From assembly GCA_948146395.1 (NCBI GenBank), contig OX411544.1:37654457-37718456 (forward strand): 64,000 nucleotides of DNA. The letters run 5' to 3'. Shown here piece after piece: positions 11,611 to 21,245 of the stretch (positions are counted from its first letter, which is position 1; every line of letters begins with the position of its first letter). This DNA comes from Fragum whitleyi (taxonomy: Eukaryota; Mollusca; Bivalvia; Cardiida; Cardiidae). The position numbers and the translations under genes were made by a program. The notes below the pieces were generated by a model. That model was given only the letters and a program-made list of their open reading frames with translations, searched no databases and had not been told where the DNA came from.

Positions 11611-11722
11611 ATTATGTGATCACCTGGGCGGGAGGCGTCAGCTTCGTTAGTGGCTTGATGTCACAGTCTATTGAACGCATTCCAACTTATCAGTACTTAC
11701 AGTACTTTGATTTTATCTTTTA

Positions 11723-13070
11723 TGCTCCCCGAAGGGAGAGCATATAGCCGCCGCTTTGTCTGTCCGTCCGTCCGTCCGTCCGTAATTCCGTCCGTCCGTC
11801 CGTCCCCACCTATTTCTCCATAACCCCTGGGCCAAATTAAATGAAACTTACCATGTGAACTCCCTATGATATAGTGATGATGCATCTGTGACGGTTTTTG
11901 GATTTAAGGCCTCGTCAAGGGAAAAGGGGACTTAGGGTAAAAAAACAGTTTTCCCCAAATTTCTCCTAGTCTAACAGTCAGAATTTAGTGAAATTTCATA
12001 TTTGTGTAGCAAATCAGATGCCCTTTACTATAAACAATTTGAAATTAACGTAAAAAAATATATCATGGAAAAAGGGTGCTTAATGTTTGTTACCTTTACG
12101 TTAGCATGTAAATTACAGTTATTCTTTCATTTCTCCTAGTCTTATGCTCTGAATTTGATGAAATTTCACATTTGAGTAGCAAATCAGATGCTCCTTACCC
12201 TTAACAATTTGAAATTTGTGTCTTAAAATATGTCATGCAAAAAGGGGGTTTAATGTTTGTTACATTTATGTTAGCTGTATAAGATAACAGCTTATTTGAG
12301 TCTTTGAAATCTGAACACAGAGCATATCTCCTAAAGTATAATAGCTATCAACTTGAAACTTTATGGGTGGATAGACCTTATGGAGGAGAAGTGCATTGCA
12401 CAAGAACTACAACTCTTGCTTGCATAATTTTGGAGTTATTGGCCTTTGTTATTTTTGATACTTAGATTATGTCTGGAACATATCTCCTAAAGTAAAATAG
12501 CTATCAACTTGAAACTTTATGGATGGATAGATCTCATGGAGGAGAAGTGCTATGCACAAGGACTACAACTCTTGCTTGCATAATTTTGGAGTGACTGCCC
12601 TTTGTTATTTTTGATACTTAGATTATATCTGGAGCATATCTCCTGAAGTATAATAGCTATCAACTTGAACATTTATGGGTGGATAGATCTCATTGAGGAG
12701 AAGTGCAGTGCATAAGAACTACAACTCATACTTGCATAATATCGCAGTTATTGCCCTTTGTTATTTTTGATACTTAGATTTTGTCTGGAGCATATCTCCT
12801 AAAGTATGATAGCTATCAACTTGAAACTTTATAGGTGGATAGATCTCATGGAGGAGAAGTGCTATGCACAAGGACTACAACTCTTGCTTGCATAATTTTG
12901 GAGTTACTGCCCTTCGTTATTTTTAATACATTTAATAGGAGGTAAATCTCTGACAGTACAAAAGAATCCTTAATCTATTAGGCTTCAGTTTACTATCAAG
13001 CTTTTGTGGCGGGGGATGTCCATATTCAACATGGCTCTTGTTTTTGTGACAATGCCTTATTCGGGGAGCA
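11723..13070 (+). repeat. Type 3 modular repeat, complete copy
   Basis: It is bounded by TGCTCCCCGAA (11723-11733) and its exact inverted copy TTCGGGGAGCA (13060-13070). The left end is a CTCCCCGAAGGGAGAG hairpin, then a GTCTGTCCGTCCGTCC run (11757-11808). Two units built on CTCCTAGTCT...GATGAAATTTCACATTTG follow, and then four units of about 155 bp (12300-12960) with CATATCTCCTAAAGTA, CTATCAACTTGAAACTTTA, GGAGGAGAAGTGC and CTTGCTTGCATAATTTTGG. The segment GGCTTCAGTTTACTATCAAG at about 12983 is the uninterrupted equivalent of the SINE target at 2888. Confidence 0.85.
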
Positions 13071-13340
13071 GAATCCGTCTCTGACGGCTCTTATTTCAAG
13101 AAAGTGAAAACTTTTTTTCAATTCATGAAATAGTAAACGAAATACCCAGTGTGGATTAATACACAAGAGTCATTATGCCTTTTGTTTCATAAACCCCTAC
13201 GAATTCAAGAATTATCTTCTTAATTGCTTTTAAAAGTGAAAGTTTAAATGTTTGAAAACAGTAAGATACAACTTTATGTGAATATGGTAAAACTGACTCA
13301 TTATAGCAATGGATCTGCTTGACGCATGAGTGCTTTAATG

Positions 13341-13350
13341 TATATAAAAA
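13341..13350 (+). promoter_or_regulatory. Candidate TATA box for the + strand receptor gene
   Basis: TATATAAAAA lies 65-75 bases upstream of the first ATG of the receptor (13415). The spacing would allow a short 5' leader. In such AT-rich DNA this is suggestive only. Confidence 0.4.
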
Positions 13351-13414
13351 GTTTAAAAAACCAGGATTAAATAAGTCGGTAAATCGAGGTGTATCAGTCA
13401 GATGGTATGAATTC

Positions 13415-15831
13415 ATGATGCAGAAAACATTTTCATATTTAGTGTTTTTTGCAGTAATTATACCAGAACTAATGGCCAATTGCCCTAAAGGAAAATATGG
13501 TACAAATTGTACCTTGTCGTGCCAGAGCAACTGTCTTGATGAAAGATGTCACCCTGGAGACGGGTCATGTAATTCCTGTGTTGACAGATTTTGGGGGACG
13601 TATTGTAATCAGAGCTGTAGTGCATATTGTCGAAATGTTTGTGAACAGTTTACAGGAGTTTGCGATAGATGTAGAGTTGGATACTGGACAGATAACTGTA
13701 CAGCTTCCTGTCCGGGATATTGTGACGAACATGGTTGTGGAAAGGGGATAGGGAATTGTGTATATGGCTGTCTTAAGGGGTATTTCGGTTCTTATTGCAA
13801 CCAAACGTGCCCGAGTGGTTGTCCACATTGTAAGCGAGAATCTGGTGCCTGCTATAACTGTGAAAAAGGTTACTATGGTACCTTCTGTAATAAAACATGC
13901 CCGCTGAACTGTGACGGTGAATGTAATAAAGCCACTGGTAACTGCTATAAATGTATCAATGGACACTGGGGCCTCAACTGTACAGAAAGGTGTGGTCACA
14001 GATGCCTCTGTGATCAGATTAACGGGAATTGTACGCGCTGTAATACAGGATATTGTGGTGCCAATTGTGAAAAGAGTTGTCCCCCTCCATCGCGATGTTC
14101 TTATGGAGTATGTGATAAGTTTTCGTGTGAATGCATCAGTTGTCATAATAACTGGTACTCGGGGCCATACTGCGAGCGTGGGTGTCCTTATCCGTGCGAC
14201 AGATGTTACATAGATGGAACGTGTCGTGCATGTCGTAAAGGAATGAAAAAATACGGACCAAATTGTGATATAGATTGTGGAAATTGCAGTGTTGATTGTA
14301 ACATGGTAACTGGCTATTGTACGAAATGCAAGAACGGTACTTATGGAACAAACTGTGAAAAGTCATGTGACGTTAATTGTGAGGTGTGTGACCGGGACTT
14401 AGGTACATGTACCTACTGCATGAAGGGTTACTGGGGAATAAATTGCAACAATACTTGTCCCCAAAATTGTTACGATGGTTTATGTGATAAGCAATTTGGC
14501 TATTGCGATCGTTGCCACGGATTTTTGGTACGAATTGCGAAACACCGTGTCCTCAAAATTGTTTTTATTGTCATGGGTCAACTGGGCATTGTTTAACGTG
14601 TCCAGATGGATTTTGGGGGAACTATTGTAATAATTCATGTCCGGTTAATTGTGTTGATGGTCTTTGTGACAAAACGACTGGGGAGTGTTCCGAATGCGAT
14701 GGTCATTACGGTGCTAGATGCGAGAGTCCGTGTCCAGAAAACTGCATTGATTGCTTCCAGTCTACAGGAATTTGTCATAGTTGTAAATATGGGCACTGGG
14801 GTAACTATTGCAATAAAACTTGCCCAGAAAATTGTGAGGCAAGTAAATGCCAGAGACACACAGGATTGTGTGAGATTTGTCTTCCGAATCATTGGGGTCC
14901 GAAGTGTGAACATGTCTGTCATTCCGAAAACTGTCGAGACGCCGATGGCAACTCAAGATGTAACAAAATCGACGGATATTGCGATAGCTGCATGCGAGGA
15001 TTTTGGGATAAAGACTGCAACAAGGAATGTGGAAAGAGTTGTCATGGTGGATGTCAAATGAAAACTGGGTACTGTCTGTCGTGTTCTGGACATGCTTATG
15101 GTGCCAACTGTGATATACCTTGTAGCTCTTATTGTAAACTTCAGTTGAATAATCCTAATTATGAAATTTGCAATAGGGAAGGTGTTTGTATAAAAGGTTG
15201 CATGCTTGGTTGGTACGGTCCTCGATGCAATGATACGTGTCGGAATTGTGAAGGGTCAGTTTGCCATCGTGAGACCGGGGTTTGCTCCAGAGGATGTTTA
15301 GATGAGTTTGAAATGAACAAGTACAACATTTGTATCCGAATCAACATTGAAAACACACCACTTACGACGCCTGTCATTAATTCAACAATTAATCCCACTG
15401 AAGCAGAGGAAAATATGAATTCAAACGTTGAGAAAACTGTCATAGAGCATTTGAACTCGCATAACCATAACCTTAGTACTGCAGGTCTTATCATAGGACT
15501 CGTTATCCTACTAGCGATTATAAGTTTTGTTATTGCTGGAATATTTGTATATGTTAGGAGAAAAACAACAGTAAAGCGATCTAACAGTCAGAGTGTGCCA
15601 ACAATCGATATACCTGCAGGGGAGATAAATCTTGGTCTAGAGCCGGATAACTCCCGCATCCTGATGATTGACGATCCACCGCAGCGAAATAGTATATGGA
15701 GCAGTGAAAGTAGCAGTAGTGGATTCGTAAATGTTGGTTTACCAGCAGATTCATCTGCGGGTTCTACAGGCTACGACTATCTCAGACCAACCGGAGCCTA
15801 TATTGATCTGAATAATGAATCTGTAAATTGA
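13415..15831 (+). CDS. EGF-repeat receptor (Draper/MEGF10/SREC-like), frameshifted
   Basis: A type I membrane protein of about 804 residues if the reading frame is followed across one break. The start is the ATG pair at 13415/13418: the next residues form a signal peptide (QKTFSYLVFFAVII). Then come many tandem laminin/EGF-like units of about 32-43 residues with the CxxxCxxxC...GxxGxxC pattern seen in MEGF10/11, PEAR1, SREC and CED-1/Draper. No EMI domain is seen. A transmembrane helix is encoded at about 15478-15555, followed by a basic VRRK stop-transfer and a tail of about 90 residues with YDYL (15772) and YIDL (15799). Frame changes at the T run 14522-14526, where one base appears missing. 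No intron is seen. Relatives are phagocytic or scavenger receptors; that role is inferred here. The break may be a pseudogene lesion, an allele or an assembly error. Confidence 0.85.
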
Positions 15832-15944
15832 GTTTCGATATTGATGTATCACTGGCCACGCCCCTTGGTCTACTTCATGACTCTCCCCTTAGATATCAAA
15901 ACAAACGCCGTTTGTCCGCAAAGTAAATGTTAAAAAAATAATGA

Positions 15945-15950
15945 AATAAA
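15945..15950 (+). terminator. Poly(A) signal of the + strand receptor
   Basis: AATAAA lies 114 bases past the receptor stop codon and is followed by an A-rich stretch. It is well placed for 3' end formation. Confidence 0.5.
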
Positions 15951-15980
15951 CAACAAAAAGTTAAAGGGTGGCCTAAACGT

Positions 15981-16012
15981 CGTAACTACTGCTTGTTCAA
16001 GCTGTAGTTACG
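15981..16012. repeat. 32-bp palindrome CGTAACT...AGTTACG, copy 1
   Basis: CGTAACTACTGCTTGTTCAA continues into its near-perfect complement. The same palindrome, perfect, is at 47049-47080, and a half copy (TAAACGTCGTAACTGCGGCT) is at about 16740. The shared TAAACGTCGTAACT lead-in suggests a small repeat family. Confidence 0.75.
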
Positions 16013-16117
16013 ATGCTTAAATCGCCCAATTGACGTTAACATGTCAAACAAAAATGGCGTGATTTGTCGAATTTCAATAATTATTTCATTATGAATGAGT
16101 GCTTTAATTTGCCGATC

Positions 16118-16159
<42 letters not shown>
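16118..16159. repeat. Poly(T) tract of about 42 bases
   Basis: Uninterrupted T run. It may be the reverse-strand A tail of a retrotransposed sequence, but no body could be recognised next to it. Confidence 0.8.
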
Positions 16160-16160
<1 letters not shown>

Positions 16161-16275
16161 ACAGCAGCGATCCATGTGCCATTCAAAATTTTCCAGTAGC
16201 AGAGTAACTTATGACTCCTGTATTCTTGTAATTTCATATCCATATGAATATGGTTTTTAGACAAATGGAGTTTCC

Positions 16276-16410
16276 AGCCCTGCGTTAAAGATCACCAAAG
16301 GGTGCAATCAGATTTCCAAATGAACTCCGCTTCGCACACAAGCGCACGTGCAAAGCGGGGTTCAATTAGAAAACTGTTTGTCCCGTTTCGTGATCCTGAA
16401 CGCAGGGCAG
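16276..16410. mobile_element. ~135-bp inverted-repeat element with a CGCTTTGCACG core
   Basis: GCCCTGCGTTAAAGATCAC at the left and GTGATCCTGAACGCAGGGC at the right are inverted copies with one or two differences. Inside, GAACTCCGCTTCGCACACAA and GCACGTGCAAAGCGGGGTTC form a second inverted pair. A diverged core of the same type lies at about 55208-55256. I infer a foldback MITE. Confidence 0.7.
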
Positions 16411-16471
16411 ATCCGAGTCTGTCTGCAAAGTCGAAGGTTAAGGGGGGCGGAGCTAGCTAGCAATCACTTAA

Positions 16472-16627
16472 GGTAGTTGACCCGTGAAAGTTCCGCAATG
16501 TTTCAGAAGTAAACACCTTAAGCAGTGTTAACCGATGTTTCCTAATGAGTTTTATTAAGAAACCTCGTCAAAATTGTGAAAGATCATGAGCTCCGAAATG
16601 TTGCAGAACAATTACGAGTCGACTACC
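16472..16627. mobile_element. TTAA-flanked palindromic MITE, copy 1
   Basis: GGTAGTTGACCC at the left and GAGTCGACTACC at the right, around the centre GTTAACCGATGTTTCCTAATG...TTAAGAAACCTCG. The left border is TTAA, and the right border is TTAT, presumably a mutated TTAA. It belongs with the copies at 48293-48438 and 53771-53921. Confidence 0.8.
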
Positions 16628-17077
16628 TTATAACAAAATGTTGCTTGCAATAAAAAACGATTAAAAGCATATTTTTTTTATATAATTTGATGACTGTTGT
16701 GCTCCTTTTTATTCGTAAATTTGATGTTAAATGTGCGATTTAAACGTCGTAACTGCGGCTTGATAAGCTCTTTGGATTAAACATCCAAATCCTTTCAAAT
16801 TTCATATACCCAATCTTCTCCATCTGTGTTTTTTTTGAAGATGTCAGATCTTAAAATAAATGCGGTGGATTTCCCCTCTTTGTTCTTGTTGTTGTTGTTT
16901 TAAATTTTATTATTTTGTTATTGTTTATTTTGTCAAAACACCTACAATTACACCATTGCGTGTAGCCTTATCAATAAAATGTTTTATCAAATTCGAACAT
17001 TTTCACATTTTGAAATATGTCATCAAAAGAAATACAAATGAGGCAGTTTTTGTCAGCTCGGATTAAATAAACTAGTC

Positions 17078-17179
17078 TATAGATCCACAAGTTTAAGTGA
17101 GTGATCAAAGGTCAGTTTTGCCTATACCTGTATAGACATAATTGACCTTTGATCACTCACTTTAAATTGCTGACCTATA
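17078..17179. mobile_element. 102-bp palindromic MITE, copy 2
   Basis: Same element as 10709-10810, the same length and with scattered substitutions. TA lies at both borders. It is followed directly by a second CTATACCTGTATAGAC, so the right end may be rearranged. Confidence 0.85.
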
Positions 17180-17368
17180 CCTGTATAGACATGTGAGTTT
17201 ATGACTGTGTCCCGTTGCGCGAAAAAAGAATTATGAACTTTGTTTGATTATATTTGAAAAGGGTAATGGACAACACAAGGGGTTGAATTTCAAAAATGGT
17301 AACGCAGGAATATGGAAAACTCATTCTAGATTCAGAAAATATAAGAAAGTGGAAAGTTACGATCCTAG

Positions 17369-17573
17369 GGCCTGTTTTACTAAACATCTTACGACCACTA
17401 CAGTGGTAACTAAAATTGGAATTCTGCATGCATTATCTCATTGAAATTGTCTTCTTAAGACGATTTCAATGAGATGTTGCAAGGCAGAATCTAACAATGA
17501 ATGAATACACCAGGTACGATTTGTGATTTAAACTTACGATTAATTTTTTCGTAAGATGTTTAGTAAAACAGGC
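17369..17573. mobile_element. ~205-bp TIR element, CCTGTTTTACTAAACATCTT family
   Basis: The left end CCTGTTTTACTAAACATCTT and the right end are exact inverted copies for about 25 bases, then diverge. An inner inverted pair, TCTCATTGAAATTGTCTTCT against AGACGATTTCAATGAGAT, sits near the centre (about 17435-17474). There is no coding capacity. A partial relative follows at 17631-17860. Confidence 0.8.
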
Positions 17574-17630
17574 ACCTGGTCAGTCGGCGCAAACTGAACG
17601 TGGTCTATATTTTTCGTAACTATCCACGAC

Positions 17631-17860
17631 CCCGTTTTACTAAACATCTCACGATCTTTATTTTTTTATTTATTTTTTTTTTTGCGTTAGTCAAAAATTA
17701 AAGTTGCTTCGTAAGTAACTAAATATAAAATTATGCCATGTATCATCTCATTGGAATCGTCTTTTGGATTTCAAATTATATTATTTCAAAAATACTTGCT
17801 CAAATCCTATAATGTGGGTAATAATTAGAATTGTCTTGACGAGACAATACAAATGAGTAC
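17631..17860. mobile_element. Decayed second copy of the CCTGTTTTACTAAACATCTT element
   Basis: CCCGTTTTACTAAACATCTC opens it, followed by a phrase like AACTAAATATAAAATTATGC and the inner ATCTCATTGGAATCGTCTTT. The matching right terminus is not recognisable. Confidence 0.55.
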
Positions 17861-17925
17861 CCATAACATAGGGTTTCAAAGAGAAATAAAGATTTTAGTG
17901 TGCCATCACCCCCTTTTATCTGTAT

Positions 17926-18205
17926 TAGCCGCCGTCATAGCGCAGTGGTAGCGCGCCGGACTATCATTCAGAAGGTCCCAGGTTCGATTCCCGACGGCGG
18001 CACTCATTCTTTCCGACTATTTGTCTTCAACCAATGGGTTGAAAATCATAGACCCATGTGGGATAGCAGCTGTAGGCTAGGAAAGGATGTAATGGTTGTA
18101 CTGATGTGAGAAATACCAGGAATACATAGGTAGGTGCTCCAGCCGCCGCGATATAGCTGAAAGATTGTTGGAAGCGTCGTAAAAAACCCATTCAAACAAA
18201 CAAAA
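17926..18205 (+). mobile_element. Full-length tRNA-derived SINE with 10-bp TSD
   Basis: The head has a good pol III A box (TAGCGCAGTGG) and B box (GGTTCGATTCC), but the anticodon arm does not fold properly and the T arm has mismatches, so it is a SINE head rather than a tRNA gene. The body contains AACCAATGGG, GTGGGATAGCAGCTG, AGGCTAGGAAAGGATGTA, GTGAGAAATACCAGG and GCCGCGATATAGCTGAAAGA, ending in an A-rich tail. Direct repeats TTATCTGTAT flank it (17916-17925 and 18206-18215). Other copies are at 2902-3127 and 53314-53562. It resembles molluscan SINEs with a conserved central domain; I cannot assign the named family. Confidence 0.9.
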
Positions 18206-18330
18206 TTATCTGTATCTTTGAACAAAGACGAATTTTCTTGAAAGAGGACCATCACGACATCGTAATATTCATTGGATGAATAAATTGACCCAAATCTGCA
18301 CCCAACTCTTTCATCAGACGGTACATTTAT

Positions 18331-18590
18331 GTGACCCGTCACGCGAAAATGGACCATCTGGGTAGTTCGTAAAGTGTCGACCCTAGTTAGACTGCGCGGA
18401 TTGCGCAGGCTGACTAGGGTCGAAACTTTTCACGCTATGCTAATTTTCTGAATCTAGAATAATCAATCTACCTTCCAATGAAAGAATTTTTGAAATGCGG
18501 CCTCGGGTTGGTCTGTACTAATACCAATCTCTTTGTAAAATGTTTATTTTACGGATATCCTAGATGGTCCCTTTTCGCGTGACAGGTCAC
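18331..18590. mobile_element. 260-bp TIR element, GTGACCCGTCACGCGAAAA family, copy 1
   Basis: The ends GTGACCCGTCACGCGAAAAT and CCTTTTCGCGTGACAGGTCAC are inverted over about 28 bases. Flanking TTAT is present at both sides (18327-18330 and 18591-18594), a possible 4-bp target duplication. An inner hairpin surrounds CTGCGCGGATTGCGCAG, between CGACCCTAGTTAG and CTGACTAGGGTCG. Relatives lie at 18795-18985 and 36600-36795. Confidence 0.8.
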
Positions 18591-18794
18591 TTATACGTAA
18601 TCGGGTTTTGGGTGTATTTTAAAAAAAACATTACGCCGTGATTTATTTTATTTTATTTTTTTTCTCTAAAATTCCCCATCGTAAATATTCAGATGTCATT
18701 CGACGAATGTAACATTATTCAAATTACCCGAGCGAAACGGGGTAATTCCCAAAATACCCCCGAGTTTGAAACCTAAGGATATGGTAATTGTCTT

Positions 18795-18985
18795 TGACCT
18801 GTGACGCAAAATAGGACCATTTGGAAAGTAATTTTAGTATTTGAAAAAAAATATCAAAAAGATGTGAAACAGGGGATGCAGTTTAAAGATTCTATAATAG
18901 GAACGTAAAAATGACCATTCTAAATTCAGAAAATCAGCTAGCCTTCGCAGTCTGTGCAATCTAACTAGGGTCGACACCTTTTCGA
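18795..18985. mobile_element. GTGACCCGTCACGCGAAAA element, copy 2 (rearranged)
   Basis: It begins with a diverged terminus (GACCTGTGACGCAAAATAGG), runs through TTCAGAAAATCAGCTAGCCT and ends at the inner CTAACTAGGGTCGACACC. Only one terminus is recognisable. Confidence 0.6.
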
Positions 18986-19195
18986 ATTGTCGAGATGGAT
19001 GCTCACCGCCGAATATGCCAGATATAATAAAACTTGTGCTGAACGATCATTTATTACGGGACCACGAAAGGACGGTCGTCAAAGAGAATGGTCTTTTAGT
19101 TTTGTTTACAAGTAAGGAACACGATTTTGATTTAATTTGCATATTGCGTTATAAATGAACCGGTTGGCCGTGGCTAAGCTGTGACCAATTAGGAC

Positions 19196-19300
19196 ATAGA
19201 CATAGACATTTTATTAAAGTAACTTAAACTATACAAAGTTTCTCGTTACATATAAAAGCAAATACATACACAATTTAACAGGGCGAGTATACTTTTCAAA
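19196..19300 (-). mobile_element. 3' end of a LINE with an ATGTCT-repeat tail
   Basis: The reverse strand reads AAGTTACTTTAATAAAATGT followed by (CTATGT) repeats. An AATAAA next to a short microsatellite is how the other LINEs in this window end. No reverse-transcriptase sequence is left here. Confidence 0.5.
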
Positions 19301-19400
19301 AGTTTGAGTTTGAGTTCTTCGAAAGGTTAGCCGTAAATTGTCGTGAACGCGTTTAAATAACCAGTCTGGGGACTTTCGGCTAACTACAACGCGATTTTGT
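19290..19400 (+). repeat. Repeat shared with 46905-46990
   Basis: GGCGAGTATACTTTTCAAAA ... GGTTAGCCGTAAATTGTCGT ... AACGCGTTTAAATAAC matches TGGCGAGTTTACTTTTCAAT ... GGGTAATCATCGTTAACGCG ... TGCAAATAAC at 46905-46990. A related GCCGAAAGTCC phrase is at about 31921. Unidentified family. Confidence 0.55.
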
Positions 19401-19894
19401 TAGGGATACCAATAACATGTATCAAAGTGACCTTTTTTCACCCAAATAGCTTATTTCTCAGTCAAATTCACCTATAATAGATTCGTAATGTTTGGAATGT
19501 CTATCATATTTACTTTTTAAAGCTTTTAAACATCAAAAGAATACAAATCATGACCTTTTAGCAACAAAAAAGACAGAAAAGGTGTCAAAACGTAAAAAAA
19601 TCGTAGGTTTTTGAACACGGATTAAACATCACTCGAATTCAATTTTCAAAATTGAGCTTGATAGATGTCTAGCCAAATATCTACATTTTACTGTAAATCA
19701 AAAAAAATGCACTAGTTCGCGGAGTTTGCTATCTCGTTCGCGGCAAAATCGGTTGCAAGGGTTTACATTCTTAAACACATACGCTACGGTCAACGGTTAC
19801 AGAAAAATTGCATTTGTTACGGCTAACCATAACGCCTGATAGCCTTTTAAAGGTCATGGTCGGCCGTTTCACTTTTAACAAGGGGATAGTCATT
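19401..19894. other. AT-rich non-coding stretch
   Basis: Nothing recognised apart from repeated GGCTAACCATAACGC-like phrases. Confidence 0.45.
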
Positions 19895-20330
19895 TAAAGA
19901 TCCGGTCTGTGTTCATGCACATTTCCGAAAAGCATGACAATGATCTCAGACGACTACGAACACAAAGCTAGACTTTTATTCCCAAAGACATGCTTGAATT
20001 TGTAATTCCAATATTCGGTAATGCAAATGATTATGACGCGATGATCTAGATATAGGCCTAACTTCATGAATATTTATGAACCGCAACATTTCGGCCTTCA
20101 TTTAGAATACCGCTCAATTACCGCTCCTGCACATGGGCGTATTTCACGTGACCATCGTTTCATTTACATATTTTACTTCATACGGCAAATTATGCGTTTT
20201 ACGAACAAAAACGCCGTTTGTAAATTGATTTGTATTTTTACATAACTCATCTTTCATAAGACTAAATTAAGAAAAAATATTCAAACAAATGTTCACGAAA
20301 GAGCGATTTGTTCACTCTTAACGCAAACTG
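19895..20330 (-). repeat. ~430-bp repeat, copy 2 of an inverted pair
   Basis: Reverse complement of the 7490-7920 repeat, with landmarks in the same order including ATATGTAAATGAAACGATGG and GTGAAATACGCCCATG. The two copies are about 12 kb apart in opposite orientation and could pair across the intervening sequence. Confidence 0.8.
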
Positions 20331-20404
20331 GGGCTTTAATGTTTTATATTTTAGAATAAACGGATATCCATGACACACCAGTGTCACTGAACACATGTCC
20401 TGTA

Positions 20405-20485
20405 AGGAGTCCGTAGCCTTGTGGTCGGGACGGTGACATTGCGAATGAAAATTCCCGTGATCGAATCCCACTCGGACCACGCAAT
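20405..20485 (+). repeat. tRNA-like sequence (pseudo-tRNA or SINE head)
   Basis: TAGCCTTGTGGTCGGGAC resembles an A box and GTGATCGAATCCCAC a B box. GTCCG near the start can pair with CGGAC near the end. The anticodon region does not fold convincingly and no SINE body follows, so I do not call a functional tRNA. Confidence 0.45.
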
Positions 20486-20810
20486 TTTTCTGAGAAAAAA
20501 TAGAATAGAATAACAAAATCAATATTGTTTGTATCGAACTTTTTGTCTTGGCTTTGAACATATGTTCAACTATTTACTATTTTGTGCTAAAGAACCAATT
20601 GTTTGACGAGCCACTGAACGGAACCGTGCTTTACATTCTTTTATTTTTAAGGCTTTCTTGATAGATCCGTTTAACGACATCTGAAGCTTTCCAAAATTTT
20701 AAATTGGTTTACATTTTTGTTTTTGTTAGGTCGAAATAATTGAGATCGTGATTTTGAACCCAAACTCGGCCTACTTCCATCCGACACACGACAAAGGTCT
20801 TTATACGAGG

Positions 20811-21245
20811 GGTGTTCCAGAAGTTCGTGGACCGACATCATATCTGAAACCCTGCTGCTAGAATGAAATGATTAACTATATCATCTTATAGAGTTACCAT
20901 TGCTTTACTCACACACTAAATTAGATGAATGTACGTCAAATATAAAAAAAATTTAGGGGCGACCAAAGACCTACGTTTTTGACGTCGGGATATTCCAAAC
21001 ACAACCGGTAATCGATTTTTTTTTATAAAATCACCCATAAACTAAAATTTAACTATCAACAAATGCTAAATGTGTCATTACGTCGTCAATACCCAAATTA
21101 TATCGCTATAACCAGCCATCGGTAGGCGTCCAAATTCCGTTTCGTTCTGACTTGTAATTCAATTTATACATCTGAGTGCAGACGAATAATTTCACAATAG
21201 GGAATTACGGACGGACACACGGTTATTACCGTACAAAATATATTT
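20811..21245. other. Non-coding; possible DNA-transposon end
   Basis: ACGAGGGGTGTTCCAGAAGT at 20816 resembles mariner-type termini (a similar GGAGGTGTTCCAAAAGTGCC is at about 62596). No transposase or second terminus is recognised. Confidence 0.3.

Noticed and set aside
13565..14146. 193-codon frame on the - strand within the receptor
   Set aside because: Antisense shadow of the cysteine-codon-rich EGF repeats.
15986..16264. Lysine-run protein on the - strand
   Set aside because: Translation of the poly(T) tract in reverse; no other support.
17928..18003. A functional tRNA gene
   Set aside because: A and B boxes are good, but the anticodon and T arms do not pair properly, and a SINE body with target duplication follows.
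18720..18780. Retroviral or LTR element remnants
   Set aside because: I found no paired LTRs, primer-binding site or gag/pol signatures anywhere in the window; all reverse transcriptases seen are non-LTR type.
20405..20485. A functional tRNA gene
   Set aside because: Only the acceptor ends and box-like words fit; no proper anticodon arm.
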